In this document: positions 28,405-37,153 of the stretch, one piece after another | Layout of the letters: each line of letters begins with the position of its first letter | Position numbering within the stretch: the stretch's first letter is position 1 | Source: Providencia burhodogranariea DSM 19968 | Lineage (GTDB): Bacteria; Pseudomonadota; Gammaproteobacteria; Enterobacterales; Enterobacteriaceae | DNA: 64,000 nt | Assembly: GCF_000314855.2 (NCBI RefSeq) | Contig: NZ_KB233222.1 | Location: forward strand, 1,166,894-1,230,893 | Direction of reading: 5' to 3' | Program-made: the position numbers and the translations under genes | Notes under the pieces: model-generated | Told to the model about the DNA's origin: nothing | The model's input: only the letters and a program-made list of their open reading frames with translations | The model's database searches: none

Positions 28405-29013
28405 TTAAAACGATGGTGTTGTTGTATTGGTTGGGGTCGAAAGCGCCCATGCCACGGTTTTTTCCAGTAAAATTGCACCTTGAGCCGTTAGAATCGATTC
28501 AGGATGGAATTGAAAACCACAAATGCGATCATTATCATTACGTACAGCCATTACCATGCCGTTTGATTGCGCACAAATAATCAGTTTTTCAGGAATTTGA
28601 CTACCAACGAGTGAGTGATAACGCGCAACGGAAATTGGATTTTCAAGACCATCAAACATGGCTTGTTGGTCATGTGTCGCCATGGATGATTTACCATGTA
28701 AAATTTCACCCGCAGCAGAAACATGCCCGCCATAAGCTTCAATAATTGCTTGATGCCCTAAACAGATACCAATAACCGGAATTTTACCGATAACATGAGT
28801 CAGAACTTCAGGCATAGAGCCAGCGTCACTAGGTTTACCCGGGCCTGGTGATAATACCAGTAGAGGGGATTCCATATTATTTAGAACAGATAAAATATGT
28901 GTTGCACTAACTGTGTTTCGATAAATGATGACGTTATGGCCACCGGAACGTAATTGGTCAACTAAGTTATAGGTAAAGGAGTCAACATTATCGAGTAATA
29001 GTATGTTAGCCAT
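28405..29013 (-). CDS. trpG: Anthranilate synthase glutamine amidotransferase component
   Basis: 202-aa class I glutamine amidotransferase that supplies ammonia to TrpE. The triad is visible: Cys in [15 protein letters not shown] (about residue 83), and His and Glu in [10 protein letters not shown] (about residues 171-173). [12 protein letters not shown] forms the oxyanion region. The ATG overlaps the trpE stop by 1 nt, with GGAG upstream, a coupling that helps make equal amounts of the two subunits. It is not fused to TrpD. Confidence 0.97.
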   Translation of the reverse strand: MANILLLDNVDSFTYNLVDQLRSGGHNVIIYRNTVSATHILSVLNNMESPLLVLSPGPGKPSDAGSMPEVLTHVIGKIPVIGICLGHQAIIEAYGGHVSAAGEILHGKSSMATHDQQAMFDGLENPISVARYHSLVGSQIPEKLIICAQSNGMVMAVRNDNDRICGFQFHPESILTAQGAILLEKTVAWALSTPTNTTTPSF

Positions 29014-30587
29014 TAGAATAACTCCTCTGCTTGATGTGCTTGGGCAATTGCGCGGATCACTGCGCGAGCTTTGTTTCGGGTTTCATCGGCTTCGCCTTGT
29101 GGTGAAGAATCTAATACGACACCTCCTCCTGCTTGTACAGTAGCGATACCATTTTCAACATAGGCAGAACGAATAACAATACAGGTATCAAAATCACCTT
29201 TACCATTGAAATAGCCGACTGCACCACCGTAAGAACCGCGCCGCTCTTGCTCATATTCAGCGATCAACTGCATTGCTCTAACTTTAGGCGCGCCAGTTAA
29301 AGTGCCCATATTCATAGAGGCTTGATAAGCGTGGAAGATATCAAGATCTGAACGAAGTGTACCGACAACTTGTGAGACTAAATGCATAACGAACGAGTAG
29401 CGATCTACTTTCGTTAAATTTGCAACATAGCGGCTACCAGCTTCACAAATGCGTGCAAGGTCATTACGGGCTAAATCGACTAACATTAAATGCTCGGCTA
29501 GCTCTTTTTGATCCGTACGCATTGAGAGTTCAATTCGGCTATCAAGATCAAGGTCTATTGCACCAGAAGCATCACGTCCACGTGGTCGGGTCCCCGCAAT
29601 AGGATATATTTCAACCTTGCGATTACTGGCACTGTATTTCAATGCACTCTCAGGAGAAGCACCAAACAGTGAAAAATCATTATCTTGCATAAAGAACATA
29701 TAAGGGCTTGGGTTTTGAGCTTTTAGCTTTTGATATGCAATTAATGGGTAAGGGCAAGGCATCGAAAATTTTCGTGATGGCACAACTTGAAAAATGTCAC
29801 CACGATAGATAGCTTCTTTCATTGAATTGACAACTTCCCGATATTGCTCATCATTTTTATTCGTTTTAACCGTAAACTCAGAGGCGGTTCCTAGCGAAAG
29901 TGGTGATAAAAATGGGCGGCATTCGGCAATAATTTCATTATGGCGCTGAGTTATCGCTTCAATATGGTTAGTATCTGTTGAAAATAAGCAACTTTTTAAG
30001 CGTGCAGCTTGGTTTTGATGGTCAATCACTAAATAATGTTCTGCGACAAAGAAGCAGTAATCAGGGCAATTATTGATAGTTTTAACTTCAGGAAGTGATT
30101 CAAAGCTCGCAATTAAATCATATGCAAATAAGCCGCCAACGAAGAAATTTTCTGGTTTATCTGAATAAGTTTGTGCGAGTTCTGGTAATAAACGTAATAC
30201 ATCTAAACAAGAAGCACTTTTTAAGCGGCTATCTTCATCCAGTTCATTATTTGGTTGATTAAATGTCAATGTGAGTTGTTGTGATGATAATTCACAATGT
30301 TGTGCTTTATGAGCCAGTTGCTCGGCCATTACAACCAGTAATAGGCGACCATTTTCAGTCAGTGCTTCAATTTCAACACGCTGACCAAAAGCACGGATAC
30401 GCAAGGCACTATCTACAATCAATAGACTTTGTAGATTGGCTTTACTGGTAATTTCTGCAGATTCCAGCAGCATAGTCGCTGGGGTATTGTGGCATAGGTG
30501 ATTAAACAATAACGTTGGGTCTTGCTGGTAATTAATTGGGCTATCCAGATAATTAAAATGTGCTAATGTTGTGTTTTGGTTATTCAT
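29013..30587 (-). CDS. trpE: Anthranilate synthase component I
   Basis: Converts chorismate plus ammonia to anthranilate, the committed step of tryptophan synthesis. It is 524 aa (E. coli 520). The N-terminal MLLESAEI motif (about residues 39-46) carries the LLES site known for tryptophan feedback inhibition. The chorismate-binding core has [62 protein letters not shown] and [18 protein letters not shown] lies before the ATG. Transcription is controlled by the TrpR operator and the attenuator just upstream. Confidence 0.98.
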   Translation of the reverse strand: MNNQNTTLAHFNYLDSPINYQQDPTLLFNHLCHNTPATMLLESAEITSKANLQSLLIVDSALRIRAFGQRVEIEALTENGRLLLVVMAEQLAHKAQHCELSSQQLTLTFNQPNNELDEDSRLKSASCLDVLRLLPELAQTYSDKPENFFVGGLFAYDLIASFESLPEVKTINNCPDYCFFVAEHYLVIDHQNQAARLKSCLFSTDTNHIEAITQRHNEIIAECRPFLSPLSLGTASEFTVKTNKNDEQYREVVNSMKEAIYRGDIFQVVPSRKFSMPCPYPLIAYQKLKAQNPSPYMFFMQDNDFSLFGASPESALKYSASNRKVEIYPIAGTRPRGRDASGAIDLDLDSRIELSMRTDQKELAEHLMLVDLARNDLARICEAGSRYVANLTKVDRYSFVMHLVSQVVGTLRSDLDIFHAYQASMNMGTLTGAPKVRAMQLIAEYEQERRGSYGGAVGYFNGKGDFDTCIVIRSAYVENGIATVQAGGGVVLDSSPQGEADETRNKARAVIRAIAQAHQAEELF

Positions 30588-30616
30588 TTTGTTGCCTTTA
30601 AGCTATTTTTAGACAT

Positions 30617-30642
30617 AAAAAAACCCGCAGATAGAGGCGGGT
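30617..30642 (-). terminator. trp attenuator terminator
   Basis: On the minus strand AACCCGC - CTCTATCT - GCGGGTT followed by UUUUUU is a strong intrinsic terminator 30 nt before trpE. It is the 3:4 hairpin. Its 5' arm (CCGCC, region 3) can instead pair with GGCGG in region 2 (inside the trpL tail) to form the antiterminator. Confidence 0.93.
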
Positions 30643-30663
30643 TCGGCACTGAGGCATATCAAT

Positions 30664-30735
30664 TTATGCATGTGCGTTTTCCGCCCAATTTGGGAAGTTA
30701 CGCCACCAACGATTTGATAGGTGAATAGAAGTCAT
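30664..30735 (-). CDS. trpL: trp operon leader peptide
   Basis: 23-codon leader ORF beginning MTSIHLSNRWWRNF and ending ENAHA, with adjacent Trp codons at positions 10-11 and a third Trp at 17. GAGG lies 7 nt before the ATG. Ribosome stalling at the Trp pair would cover region 1. In the RNA, GGCGUAACUUCCCA (just after the Trp codons) pairs with UGGGCGGAAAACGC to make the 1:2 hairpin, which frees the terminator when tryptophan is plentiful. The leader is longer than the 14-residue E. coli TrpL and has an extra Trp. Confidence 0.9.
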   Translation of the reverse strand: MTSIHLSNRWWRNFPNWAENAHA

Positions 30736-30736
30736 A

Positions 30737-30749
30737 CAGTGCCTCACTG
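30737..30749 (-). promoter_or_regulatory. Small hairpin over the trpL Shine-Dalgarno
   Basis: On the minus strand CAGTG-AGG-CACTG places the AGG of the trpL ribosome-binding site in the loop. The GGCACTG arm is also complementary to CAGTGCC at 30645-30651, just 5' of the terminator, so leader translation initiation and the attenuator fold may compete. The pairing is visible; the role is inference. Confidence 0.4.
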
Positions 30750-30784
30750 GATAATCAAATTAATTTCGGCTAGCAAGCCGTCCT

Positions 30785-30820
30785 GCGTACTAGTTAACTG
30801 GATCGCCTTGCTTATGTCAA
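30785..30820 (-). promoter_or_regulatory. trp promoter with TrpR operator
   Basis: On the minus strand TTGACA (30820-30815), a 17-nt spacer, then TTAACT (30797-30792) match the E. coli trp promoter -35 and -10. The operator GATCCAGTTAACTAGTACGC (30804-30785) overlaps the -10 and is nearly identical to the E. coli trpEDCBA operator. This supports repression by TrpR with tryptophan. Confidence 0.93.
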
Positions 30821-30880
30821 GCTGTTTGTTAATTTTTCATGGAAAATATCCAGAAACGAGCAAAAAGAGGGAAACGAGTT

Positions 30881-31753
30881 ATGTCACAATTTTCAAGTCC
30901 ATTGCTGACACGCTATGATTTACACTGCCATACCAGTGCCTCTGATGGCGAGTTATCTCCAGCGGATGTGGTTGACCGTGCAATTGAAATGGGTGTTCAT
31001 GTGTTGTCGATTACTGATCATGATACTTGTGAGGGTGTCATTCAGGCTCGGGAATATCTGGCCCAAACTCAACAATCACTTACGCTGATTAATGGCGTCG
31101 AAATTTCTACGTTGTGGGAAAATATTGAGATTCATATTGTAGGGTTAAACTTTTCTCCTTCAGCGAATTCAATGGTTCAGTTGTTAGCACAACAGTCTGA
31201 GTTGCGCTTAGAGCGAGGAATTGAAATTGGTAGGCGGTTACAAAAAGCGGGTATTCCTGATGCATGGGAAAATGCGTCGCAAATCTCAGGAGGCGGGCAA
31301 GTAACAAGGGCGCACTTTGCTCAATACCTGCTCAAAATTGGTAAAGAAAAAAATATCAATAATGTCTTTAAACGTTACCTTGCAAAAGGCAAGACTGGTT
31401 ATGTTCCCGCGAAGTGGTGCACGATTGATGAAGCCATCGAGGCTATTCATCTTGCTGGTGGAATTGCTGTTTTAGCACATCCATCAAAATATCAATTATC
31501 TAATAAATGGCTAAAAAGATTAGTAGCATATTTTAAAGATTGTCACGGTGACGCAATGGAAGTTTCTCATTGCCAGCAACCACCTAATGAAAAACAATAT
31601 TTATCAGAACTTGCCCAGCTAGCGAATTTAAAAACGTCAGTTGGTTCTGATTTTCATCGTCCTTGCTCTTGGATTGAATTAGGCCGCAACTTATGGCTGC
31701 CTAATGACGAGCAGGCTGTTTGGACGTTATGGGATGAAGTGAAAACAGCATAA
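30881..31753 (+). CDS. rnm: RNase AM (YciV), PHP-domain 5'-3' exonuclease
   Basis: 290-aa PHP-family phosphoesterase. E. coli YciV/RNase AM is a 5'-3' exonuclease that matures the 5' ends of rRNAs and also hydrolyses 3',5'-nucleotide bisphosphates. Metal-binding motifs are intact: YDLHCHTSASDGELSP (about residues 10-25), ITDHDT, NGVEIST, EIHIVGLN, AVLAHPSKY and GSDFHRP. The frame opens at 30839, but the ATG at 30881 has GAGG upstream and aligns with E. coli. It is divergent from the trp operon, with yciO downstream as in E. coli. Confidence 0.93.
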   Translation: MSQFSSPLLTRYDLHCHTSASDGELSPADVVDRAIEMGVHVLSITDHDTCEGVIQAREYLAQTQQSLTLINGVEISTLWENIEIHIVGLNFSPSANSMVQLLAQQSELRLERGIEIGRRLQKAGIPDAWENASQISGGGQVTRAHFAQYLLKIGKEKNINNVFKRYLAKGKTGYVPAKWCTIDEAIEAIHLAGGIAVLAHPSKYQLSNKWLKRLVAYFKDCHGDAMEVSHCQQPPNEKQYLSELAQLANLKTSVGSDFHRPCSWIELGRNLWLPNDEQAVWTLWDEVKTA

Positions 31754-31906
31754 GACGTTGATGTATCGTCAATGCGGTGTAGAATAAAATAAATGAAAGA
31801 CGAAAAGTCTTGCCTTTTGTAGGCGCATTTTCGTTTTGTGAGTAGATAGTGCCATTTTCAGGTTTTTACCGGATGATGCTGTCGATACCAAAGATTAGAG
31901 GTTTGT

Positions 31907-32527
31907 ATGAGTCAGTTTTTTTATATCCATCCGGATAACCCACAAGCACGACTGATAAGTCAGAGTGTTGAGATTTTAAATAAAGGTGGCGTGATTGTAT
32001 ACCCAACAGATTCTGGGTATGCCATAGGTTGCCGATTAGAAGATAAAGACGCATTACAACGCATTTGTCGTATCCGCCAAATCGATGCGAACCACAATTT
32101 TACCTTAATGTGCCGCGATCTTTCTGAATTATCTAACTATGCACATGTCGATAACACAGCATTTCGTTTAATCAAAAATAATACACCGGGCAACTACACG
32201 TTTATTCTACGTGGAACAAAAGAAGTGCCTCGCCGTTTGATGAATGATAAACGCAAAACCATTGGCCTGAGAGTACCTTCAAATCCAATTGCCCGTGATT
32301 TGCTCGAAGAGGTTGGTGAGCCATTAATGTCTACCAGCCTTATTTTACCTGGCGATGACTTTACGCAATCTGATCCCGAAGCTATCCGAGACTTACTCGG
32401 AAAACAAGTTGATTTGGTGATCCATGGTGGTGATATTGGTCAAAAACCGACGACGGTTATTGACTTAACGGGAGATGGCTCCGTTGTTGTTCGTGTTGGT
32501 ACTGGCGACCCATCCCCATTCGAATAA
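31907..32527 (+). CDS. yciO: YciO, Sua5/YrdC-family protein
   Basis: 206 aa, exactly the E. coli length, with a YrdC-like dsRNA-binding fold. Conserved blocks are GGVIVYPTDSGYAIGC (about residues 26-41), NFTLMCRDLSELS, TFILRGTKEVPRR, KRKTIGLRVP and LMSTSLILPG. Sua5 and YrdC make threonylcarbamoyl-adenylate for the tRNA t6A modification; YciO is a paralogue with weak activity whose physiological role is not settled. AGAGG precedes the ATG. E. coli has yciQ next; here rluB follows directly. Confidence 0.93.
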   Translation: MSQFFYIHPDNPQARLISQSVEILNKGGVIVYPTDSGYAIGCRLEDKDALQRICRIRQIDANHNFTLMCRDLSELSNYAHVDNTAFRLIKNNTPGNYTFILRGTKEVPRRLMNDKRKTIGLRVPSNPIARDLLEEVGEPLMSTSLILPGDDFTQSDPEAIRDLLGKQVDLVIHGGDIGQKPTTVIDLTGDGSVVVRVGTGDPSPFE

Positions 32528-32569
32528 GCAATAATATAAGCTTATAGATTAATAATAGGGGTTCACCAT

Positions 32570-32595
32570 AAACCTGTGTATAATGCGCAGGTTTT
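32570..32595 (+). terminator. Hairpin after yciO
   Basis: AAACCTG / CGCAGGTTT stem with a following T-tract, 42 nt past the yciO stop. The loop contains TGTGTATAAT, an extended -10-like sequence, so the same site may instead belong to the rluB promoter. Confidence 0.5.
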
Positions 32596-32607
32596 CCAAT
32601 TCGCTGC

Positions 32608-32629
32608 TTTTCGTGACATGTCACGAAAA
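32608..32629. promoter_or_regulatory. 22-bp perfect palindrome upstream of rluB
   Basis: TTTTCGTGACATGTCACGAAAA is self-complementary over all 22 bases and has the same GTGACATGTCAC core as the site at 21687. It is 39 nt before the rluB ATG, in promoter position. It could be an operator of an unidentified dimeric regulator, or a cruciform/transcript hairpin. Confidence 0.5.
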
Positions 32630-32667
32630 AGTATTTGACGCCTGTGAAGGCGACAGCTGAGGGTTAT

Positions 32668-33585
32668 ATGAGCGTTAAACCGCAACAAACTGAAAAATTA
32701 CAAAAAATTCTCGCCCGCTCAGGGCATGGTTCCCGCCGTGAAATTGAAACCTTTTTAAAAGAAGGCCGTATCAGTGTTGATGGCAAAAAAGCCACGCTGG
32801 GCGACCGTATTGAGGTTAAACCATCTGTTAAAATTAGATTAGATGGGCAATTATTAGCGATAAAAGAACCAGAAAAAGAGATCTGTCGTGTTATGGCTTA
32901 TTACAAGCCTGAAGGGGAGTTATGTACTCGCCATGACCCAGAAGGTCGTCCGACAGTATTTAACCGTTTACCTAAGCTGATCGGTGCTCGTTGGATTGCT
33001 GTTGGGCGTCTTGATGTAAATACCAGTGGGCTGCTGCTATTTACAACAGATGGTGAACTCGCAAACCGTTTAATGCATCCAAGTCGTGAAGTTGAGCGTG
33101 AATACGCTGTACGCGTTTTTGGTGAAATTAATGAAGCTAAAATCAGCCAACTCACCAAGGGCGTACAGCTTGAAGATGGCCCTGCATCCTTTAAAACCGT
33201 GTCTTATCGAGGTGGTGAAGGTATGAACCAATGGTATAATGTTACCTTAACAGAAGGGCGTAACCGTGAAGTTCGTCGTCTATGGGAAGCGGTTGGTGTT
33301 CAAGTGAGCCGCTTGATCCGTGTTAGGTATGGTGACATTGACCTGCCTAAGGGGCTTCCTCGTGGTGGTTGGACTGAACTGGGTCTAGAGCAAACAAACT
33401 ACTTGAGAGAATTAGTTGGTCTTACTGCGGAAACTGAATCTAAAGTGGCCGTTGAACGTGACCAGCGTCGTCTTAAAGCAAATCAAATTCGTCGTGCTGT
33501 TAAACGTCATTCGCAATCTGCGGGTAGGCCTGCAACTAAGCGTCAGTCATCAAGACCAACAGCAAAGCGCCGTACACGTATTTAG
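32668..33585 (+). CDS. rluB: 23S rRNA pseudouridine(2605) synthase
   Basis: Makes pseudouridine 2605 in 23S rRNA. The protein is 305 aa. An N-terminal S4 RNA-binding domain (about residues 10-70, [13 protein letters not shown]) precedes the RsuA-family catalytic domain, with the nucleophilic Asp in [19 protein letters not shown] and the NRQVRR-like [14 protein letters not shown]. The basic C-terminal tail ([19 protein letters not shown]) is typical of RluB. Eleven extra upstream codons from a TTG are rejected because GAGGG sits 4 nt before ATG 32668. Confidence 0.95.
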   Translation: MSVKPQQTEKLQKILARSGHGSRREIETFLKEGRISVDGKKATLGDRIEVKPSVKIRLDGQLLAIKEPEKEICRVMAYYKPEGELCTRHDPEGRPTVFNRLPKLIGARWIAVGRLDVNTSGLLLFTTDGELANRLMHPSREVEREYAVRVFGEINEAKISQLTKGVQLEDGPASFKTVSYRGGEGMNQWYNVTLTEGRNREVRRLWEAVGVQVSRLIRVRYGDIDLPKGLPRGGWTELGLEQTNYLRELVGLTAETESKVAVERDQRRLKANQIRRAVKRHSQSAGRPATKRQSSRPTAKRRTRI

Positions 33586-34260
33586 TTATAAATACTCGAT
33601 AGAATAGGGTTGTGGAGATATCCATTACTCTATTCTAATTAGCAGCTCTAAATCATTCGCTAAAAAAATCATTTGATTAATTCATGAAATATATTGATTA
33701 ATATCTTTCATAGTATTCCCTTATCTTTGACTATCAATATAAATTGTTTAATTATACAATCTAAGTAAATCATTTTCATTTTTATTAAGCCTCATTATTT
33801 AATTTAGTTATGAAAATGAAATTTTAGATGACGTAGTTTCAAATTCATAATAATAATAAATATATTACTTAAAAAGAAAATTAATTTCTATTGTATTTAT
33901 TTTAATGAACTTATCTTTTAAATTATTCTGTGTAACTGAAATGTCAATTGGCTATGTTACTAAATCATTTTAAATTCAGCTAGTTATTGGTGTTAATAGT
34001 ATTTCATAAAAATTCACTGTGTTTTTTTGCTTTTATTTATATCCTCGATAAGGAAAATGATATATCAAGTTTTCCTTGTGATCACTCTTGCTTTTTATTA
34101 AGCGAGTTAATATTAAAATATCTATTTTAGATAGCATGAATATTCTTATTACTAGCTTAGCTGAAGCGCTTAATTTATCGCAATTCTAGGGTTATCTAGG
34201 CTTTTGATATCGACATGTGATTTGATTTTTTTGTATAAAAACCAGAGAGTAAATTTTAAA
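33586..34260. other. Very AT-rich region between rluB and the island gene
   Basis: 675 nt, visibly poorer in G and C than the flanking genes, without a gene. It begins with a hairpin AGAATAG/CTATTCT (33601-33636), possibly the end of the rluB transcript. The base composition is what H-NS-silenced, horizontally acquired DNA looks like (inference). It ends at the start of the unrecognised gene. Confidence 0.55.
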
Positions 34261-35352
34261 ATGCCAAGTATTAATTTTTCAGATAAATTTGTTGTATCTA
34301 TACATAACTCTATTGGCGGCAATATATCAACGGCCACTGCAAAAGGTTTACTTGATAAAATAAAAAATATAGCAAATGGAGGAAGAGAGATACCCAAAGG
34401 AATAATCACTGCACTAACAAAAAAAGCAGAATCAACAAGAAACAAAGGACTTGCAGAAACAATAAAATTCACATTAGCAGACATTCATTCATCTAAGGCT
34501 ATTAGTATTTTAAATAAGGGAATAGCAATAGTTGAAAATGATATCTCCAACTATAAAAATAAAAATAAAAATACTACTGAAATTGATAATAACGCTGGAC
34601 TGATGATAAGGAAATATACGACTAAAGTACTATCGGATAACAAGGTAGATAAGGAAAATACACGTTTTCGCTTGTTTGTTTCTGCACATGCGAGGGAAAA
34701 TAACGTTGATTTACAATTGCCTAAAAAAATAAATGAAAATATAAATACGATTAAACCAAATATTAAAGAACTATCTCGACTAAGTGACTTGCTAATTTTT
34801 GTTAAAAAAAGCTTTATATTACGTTTGATTAATGATTCTGACACAGATAAATTTAAATTCGCATCTACAGAAAAAAAGAAAGAATTCATTGAAAATTCCG
34901 GAATTTTTTTTGAAAAAAGCTTTAGCAAAGACTTAGTTGAATTTTTGCTTACACAGCCAGAAATCGATACAATTTTTAAAGATAAAGGAATAAAACCATT
35001 TGATAAGGAAGAGGTAGATAGATTACTACCATCTGATATTTTTAGTAAGAGAGGTAAAGCTGTAAGTAATGAAACATTGATAGCTTCTGTGTTGAATGAA
35101 ATAGAAAAAGAAGAAAATAAACTTTCCGAATTAAATAACACATTAAATGAAGCTAAAAGTATGGTCTACAATAATGAAATTTCTGCAGCAATAAATTTTA
35201 TTAAATTACCAAATATAGATAAAAATGGTAAGCAAAGTAAGGAGGTTAAGCAATTAATTAATGTTTTAAGCAATATTTTGGACAATCATAAAAAACAACA
35301 TCAGGAATCTAATGACGCACCTAAACAAATAAAAAAGCTAACATTAAATTAG
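34261..35352 (+). CDS. Unrecognised Lys/Asn/Ile-rich protein, upstream frame of a split gene
   Basis: I do not recognise this 363-aa protein. It starts MPSINFSDKFVVSIHNSIGG, has no signal peptide or transmembrane segment, is hydrophilic and rich in Lys, Asn, Ile and Ser. A likely coiled-coil stretch lies near residues 275-305 (LNEIEKEENKLSELNNTLNE). AGAG lies about 13 nt before the ATG. AT-rich codon use sets it apart from rluB and btuR, suggesting transfer; there is no E. coli counterpart at this site. It ends four codons after A AAA AAG (35331-35337). A -1 shift there continues for 129 more codons to 35726, giving a 488-aa product. A secreted effector or toxin-like protein is possible, but nothing in the sequence proves it. 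Confidence 0.6.
   Translation: MPSINFSDKFVVSIHNSIGGNISTATAKGLLDKIKNIANGGREIPKGIITALTKKAESTRNKGLAETIKFTLADIHSSKAISILNKGIAIVENDISNYKNKNKNTTEIDNNAGLMIRKYTTKVLSDNKVDKENTRFRLFVSAHARENNVDLQLPKKINENINTIKPNIKELSRLSDLLIFVKKSFILRLINDSDTDKFKFASTEKKKEFIENSGIFFEKSFSKDLVEFLLTQPEIDTIFKDKGIKPFDKEEVDRLLPSDIFSKRGKAVSNETLIASVLNEIEKEENKLSELNNTLNEAKSMVYNNEISAAINFIKLPNIDKNGKQSKEVKQLINVLSNILDNHKKQHQESNDAPKQIKKLTLN
35331..35337 (+). other. A AAA AAG heptamer at a frame junction (candidate -1 frameshift site)
   Basis: In the upstream frame the codons read ata-aaa-aag, so the heptamer is in the correct X XXY YYZ register. It is the same slippery sequence used in E. coli dnaX. A -1 slip enters the downstream frame at gct (35337). 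The downstream frame is open only from 35325, so any switch must occur in 35325-35352, where this heptamer lies. An AGGA is about 24 nt upstream, further than the stimulator in dnaX. No strong downstream stem is obvious. Confidence 0.5.
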
Positions 35353-35726
35353 AAAAATTAAATGACGTCAAAGAAACCGCAATAGAAACTAATGATAACA
35401 GTAAACATCTGCAATTATTGAATCAAGTGGAACAAACACTAGTAATAGGCAATGTAGTTGGTCGCAAGCTAAGGGATCATAATGCTAACTTGCACAAAGA
35501 AGTAGAAGTATTGTGGAAAGAGCTATTTGTAAAACAGGGAGAATACGATAATCTAATATCTGGTATTCCTAGCAAGTTAGATAATTCGATATCAACGAGC
35601 AATGATACAAAGCCGGATACTCTAAATAGTCTATTATCTGAATTACCGAATGTACCTGACCATAATCCATCAATAGATATCGTCCTTAAGGCAGAGGAAA
35701 AAGCTAAAGAGGAAATTGCAGGATAG
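35337..35726 (+). CDS. Downstream frame of the split island gene
   Basis: 129 codons open from the -1 slip point to TAG 35724. They read ANIKLEKLNDVKETAIETND and onwards, then LLNQVEQTLVIGNVVGRKLR and LWKELFVKQGEYDNLISGIP. Composition is like the upstream part: hydrophilic, Lys/Asn/Glu-rich. The first ATG-like start inside it (a TTG at 35418) has no ribosome-binding site, so independent translation is unlikely. It is best read as the C-terminal part of the 34261 gene, reached by frameshifting or separated from it by a homopolymer mutation. Function unknown. Confidence 0.5.
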   Translation, partial: ANIKLEKLNDVKETAIETNDNSKHLQLLNQVEQTLVIGNVVGRKLRDHNANLHKEVEVLWKELFVKQGEYDNLISGIPSKLDNSISTSNDTKPDTLNSLLSELPNVPDHNPSIDIVLKAEEKAKEEIAG

Positions 35727-35746
35727 AGCGTATTTCAATCGAATGT

Positions 35747-35776
35747 CGATAGCACCAATAATCTAAGGTGCTATCG
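35747..35776. terminator. Bidirectional terminator between the island gene and btuR
   Basis: Perfect 10-bp stem CGATAGCACC / GGTGCTATCG with a 10-nt loop between convergent genes. U-runs are weak on both sides. Confidence 0.6.
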
Positions 35777-35792
35777 GCACGAATACAAGCAC

Positions 35793-36383
35793 TTACCAAT
35801 CAATTCCTTTTTGGGCTTTTATTCCGGCATCAAAGGCATGTTTGATAGGCCGCATTTCTGTCACAGTATCTGCTAAATTCAACAAATCACGATGACATCC
35901 TCGTCCTGTAATAATCACAGATTGATTTTCTGGGCGATGGGTCAGTGCATCTATCACTTCTTCTAGGGGGAGATAGCTATAGCTAATCATATAAGTGATT
36001 TCATCCAATACCACTAGATCTACCTGTGGATCAGTAAGTAACTTGCGAGCGTGGTGCCATGTATCAAGGCAAGCTAGGGTATCGGCTTCTTTATCTTGAG
36101 TTTCCCATGTAAAGCCAGTAGACATCACATAAAATGGTACGCCATGTGGTTCTAATAGCTCACGCTCGCCATTATCCCAACTACCTTTGATAAATTGAAC
36201 GACTGCTGCTTTTTTGCCATGTCCAATGGAGCGACAAACAGTACCAAAAGCTGCTGTTGTTTTACCTTTTCCATTACCGGTAAAGATAAGTAAGATGCCA
36301 CGTTCGATTTGTGCTGATTCGATTCGCGCATCGATTTTTTCTTTTAAACGTTGCTGTCGTTCTTCATGTCGGCTTTGTGGCAT
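35793..36383 (-). CDS. btuR: Cob(I)alamin adenosyltransferase (CobA type)
   Basis: Transfers adenosyl from ATP to cob(I)alamin to make coenzyme B12, and salvages cobinamide. It is 196 aa (E. coli BtuR 196), with P-loop FTGNGKGKTTAAFGT (about residues 34-48) and conserved RSIGHGKKAAVVQFIKG, DLVVLDEITYMISY and VIITGRGCHRDLL. GGAG lies 8 nt before the ATG. It follows yciK by 5 nt, so the two form an operon as in E. coli. Confidence 0.95.
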   Translation of the reverse strand: MPQSRHEERQQRLKEKIDARIESAQIERGILLIFTGNGKGKTTAAFGTVCRSIGHGKKAAVVQFIKGSWDNGERELLEPHGVPFYVMSTGFTWETQDKEADTLACLDTWHHARKLLTDPQVDLVVLDEITYMISYSYLPLEEVIDALTHRPENQSVIITGRGCHRDLLNLADTVTEMRPIKHAFDAGIKAQKGIDW

Positions 36384-36388
36384 ATAAA

Positions 36389-37153
36389 TTACTCCGCTGT
36401 ACCCGGTTTACGATCTGGTTGAGCATCAAAGCTGATACCTGTCTTACATATGCTATCGTCACTCATGACATAAAGATAAATAGGCATAATATCGGCGGGT
36501 GTTTTGAGTTTCATCGCATCTTCTTGAGGAAATGCGCTAGCTCGCATAGTTGTACGTGTACCGCCTGGGTTAATGCAATTCACGCGCAGATTGCTGTTTT
36601 TGTATTCATCGGAAAGAACTTGCATTAGGCCTTCAGTTGCAAACTTAGAAACAGAATAAGCCCCCCAATCTGCACGACCTTTTTTACCGACTCCCGAACT
36701 GGTAAAGACGAGGGATGCGTGTGGTGCGTTAAGTAATAAAGGAAGTAGCGCTTGAGTTAACATAAATGTAGCATTAACATTAACTTGCATGACATCATGC
36801 CAAAGATCAGAAGGTTGTTCTGTAATTGGCGCAATAACACCTAACAGCCCAGCATTATGTAATACGCCATTAAGACATGTGTGATTTTTATTAATGTTAT
36901 TAGCAAGCTCAAGGCATTGTTTATTGGTGGCTGTAAGTAAGTCTAATACATAAATGTCGGCTGTCTTACCTGTTAAGCTCTTAATTTCTTGATTAACCAG
37001 CTCAAGTTTATGTTTTGTTCTACCAACGAGTATTAAGGATGCACCGAAGCGAGCGTAGCTTAATGCCGCCTCACGGCCAATTCCATCACCAGCGCCAGTA
37101 ACGAGTAAAGTTTTGTTACTTAAAAGGTCATGTTTAGGTTGATAGTGGAGCAT
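36389..37153 (-). CDS. yciK: Short-chain dehydrogenase/reductase YciK
   Basis: 254-aa SDR-family oxidoreductase. The Rossmann motif LVTGAGDGIGREAALSYA (about residues 16-33), HNAGLLG, and the catalytic Ser (SLVFTSSGVGKKGR) and Tyr-x3-Lys (YSVSK, about residues 160-164) are intact. The substrate is unknown. AGGA precedes the ATG; btuR follows in the same operon and sohB diverges. Confidence 0.93.
   Translation of the reverse strand: MLHYQPKHDLLSNKTLLVTGAGDGIGREAALSYARFGASLILVGRTKHKLELVNQEIKSLTGKTADIYVLDLLTATNKQCLELANNINKNHTCLNGVLHNAGLLGVIAPITEQPSDLWHDVMQVNVNATFMLTQALLPLLLNAPHASLVFTSSGVGKKGRADWGAYSVSKFATEGLMQVLSDEYKNSNLRVNCINPGGTRTTMRASAFPQEDAMKLKTPADIMPIYLYVMSDDSICKTGISFDAQPDRKPGTAE

Noticed and set aside
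30839..30880. Earlier in-frame start for rnm
   Set aside because: It would reach back next to the trp promoter region; homology and GAGG favour 30881.
34551..35141. 196-codon open frame antisense to the island gene
   Set aside because: Mirror of the AT-rich Lys/Asn-rich coding frame; Ser/Leu/Phe-rich product without a ribosome-binding site.
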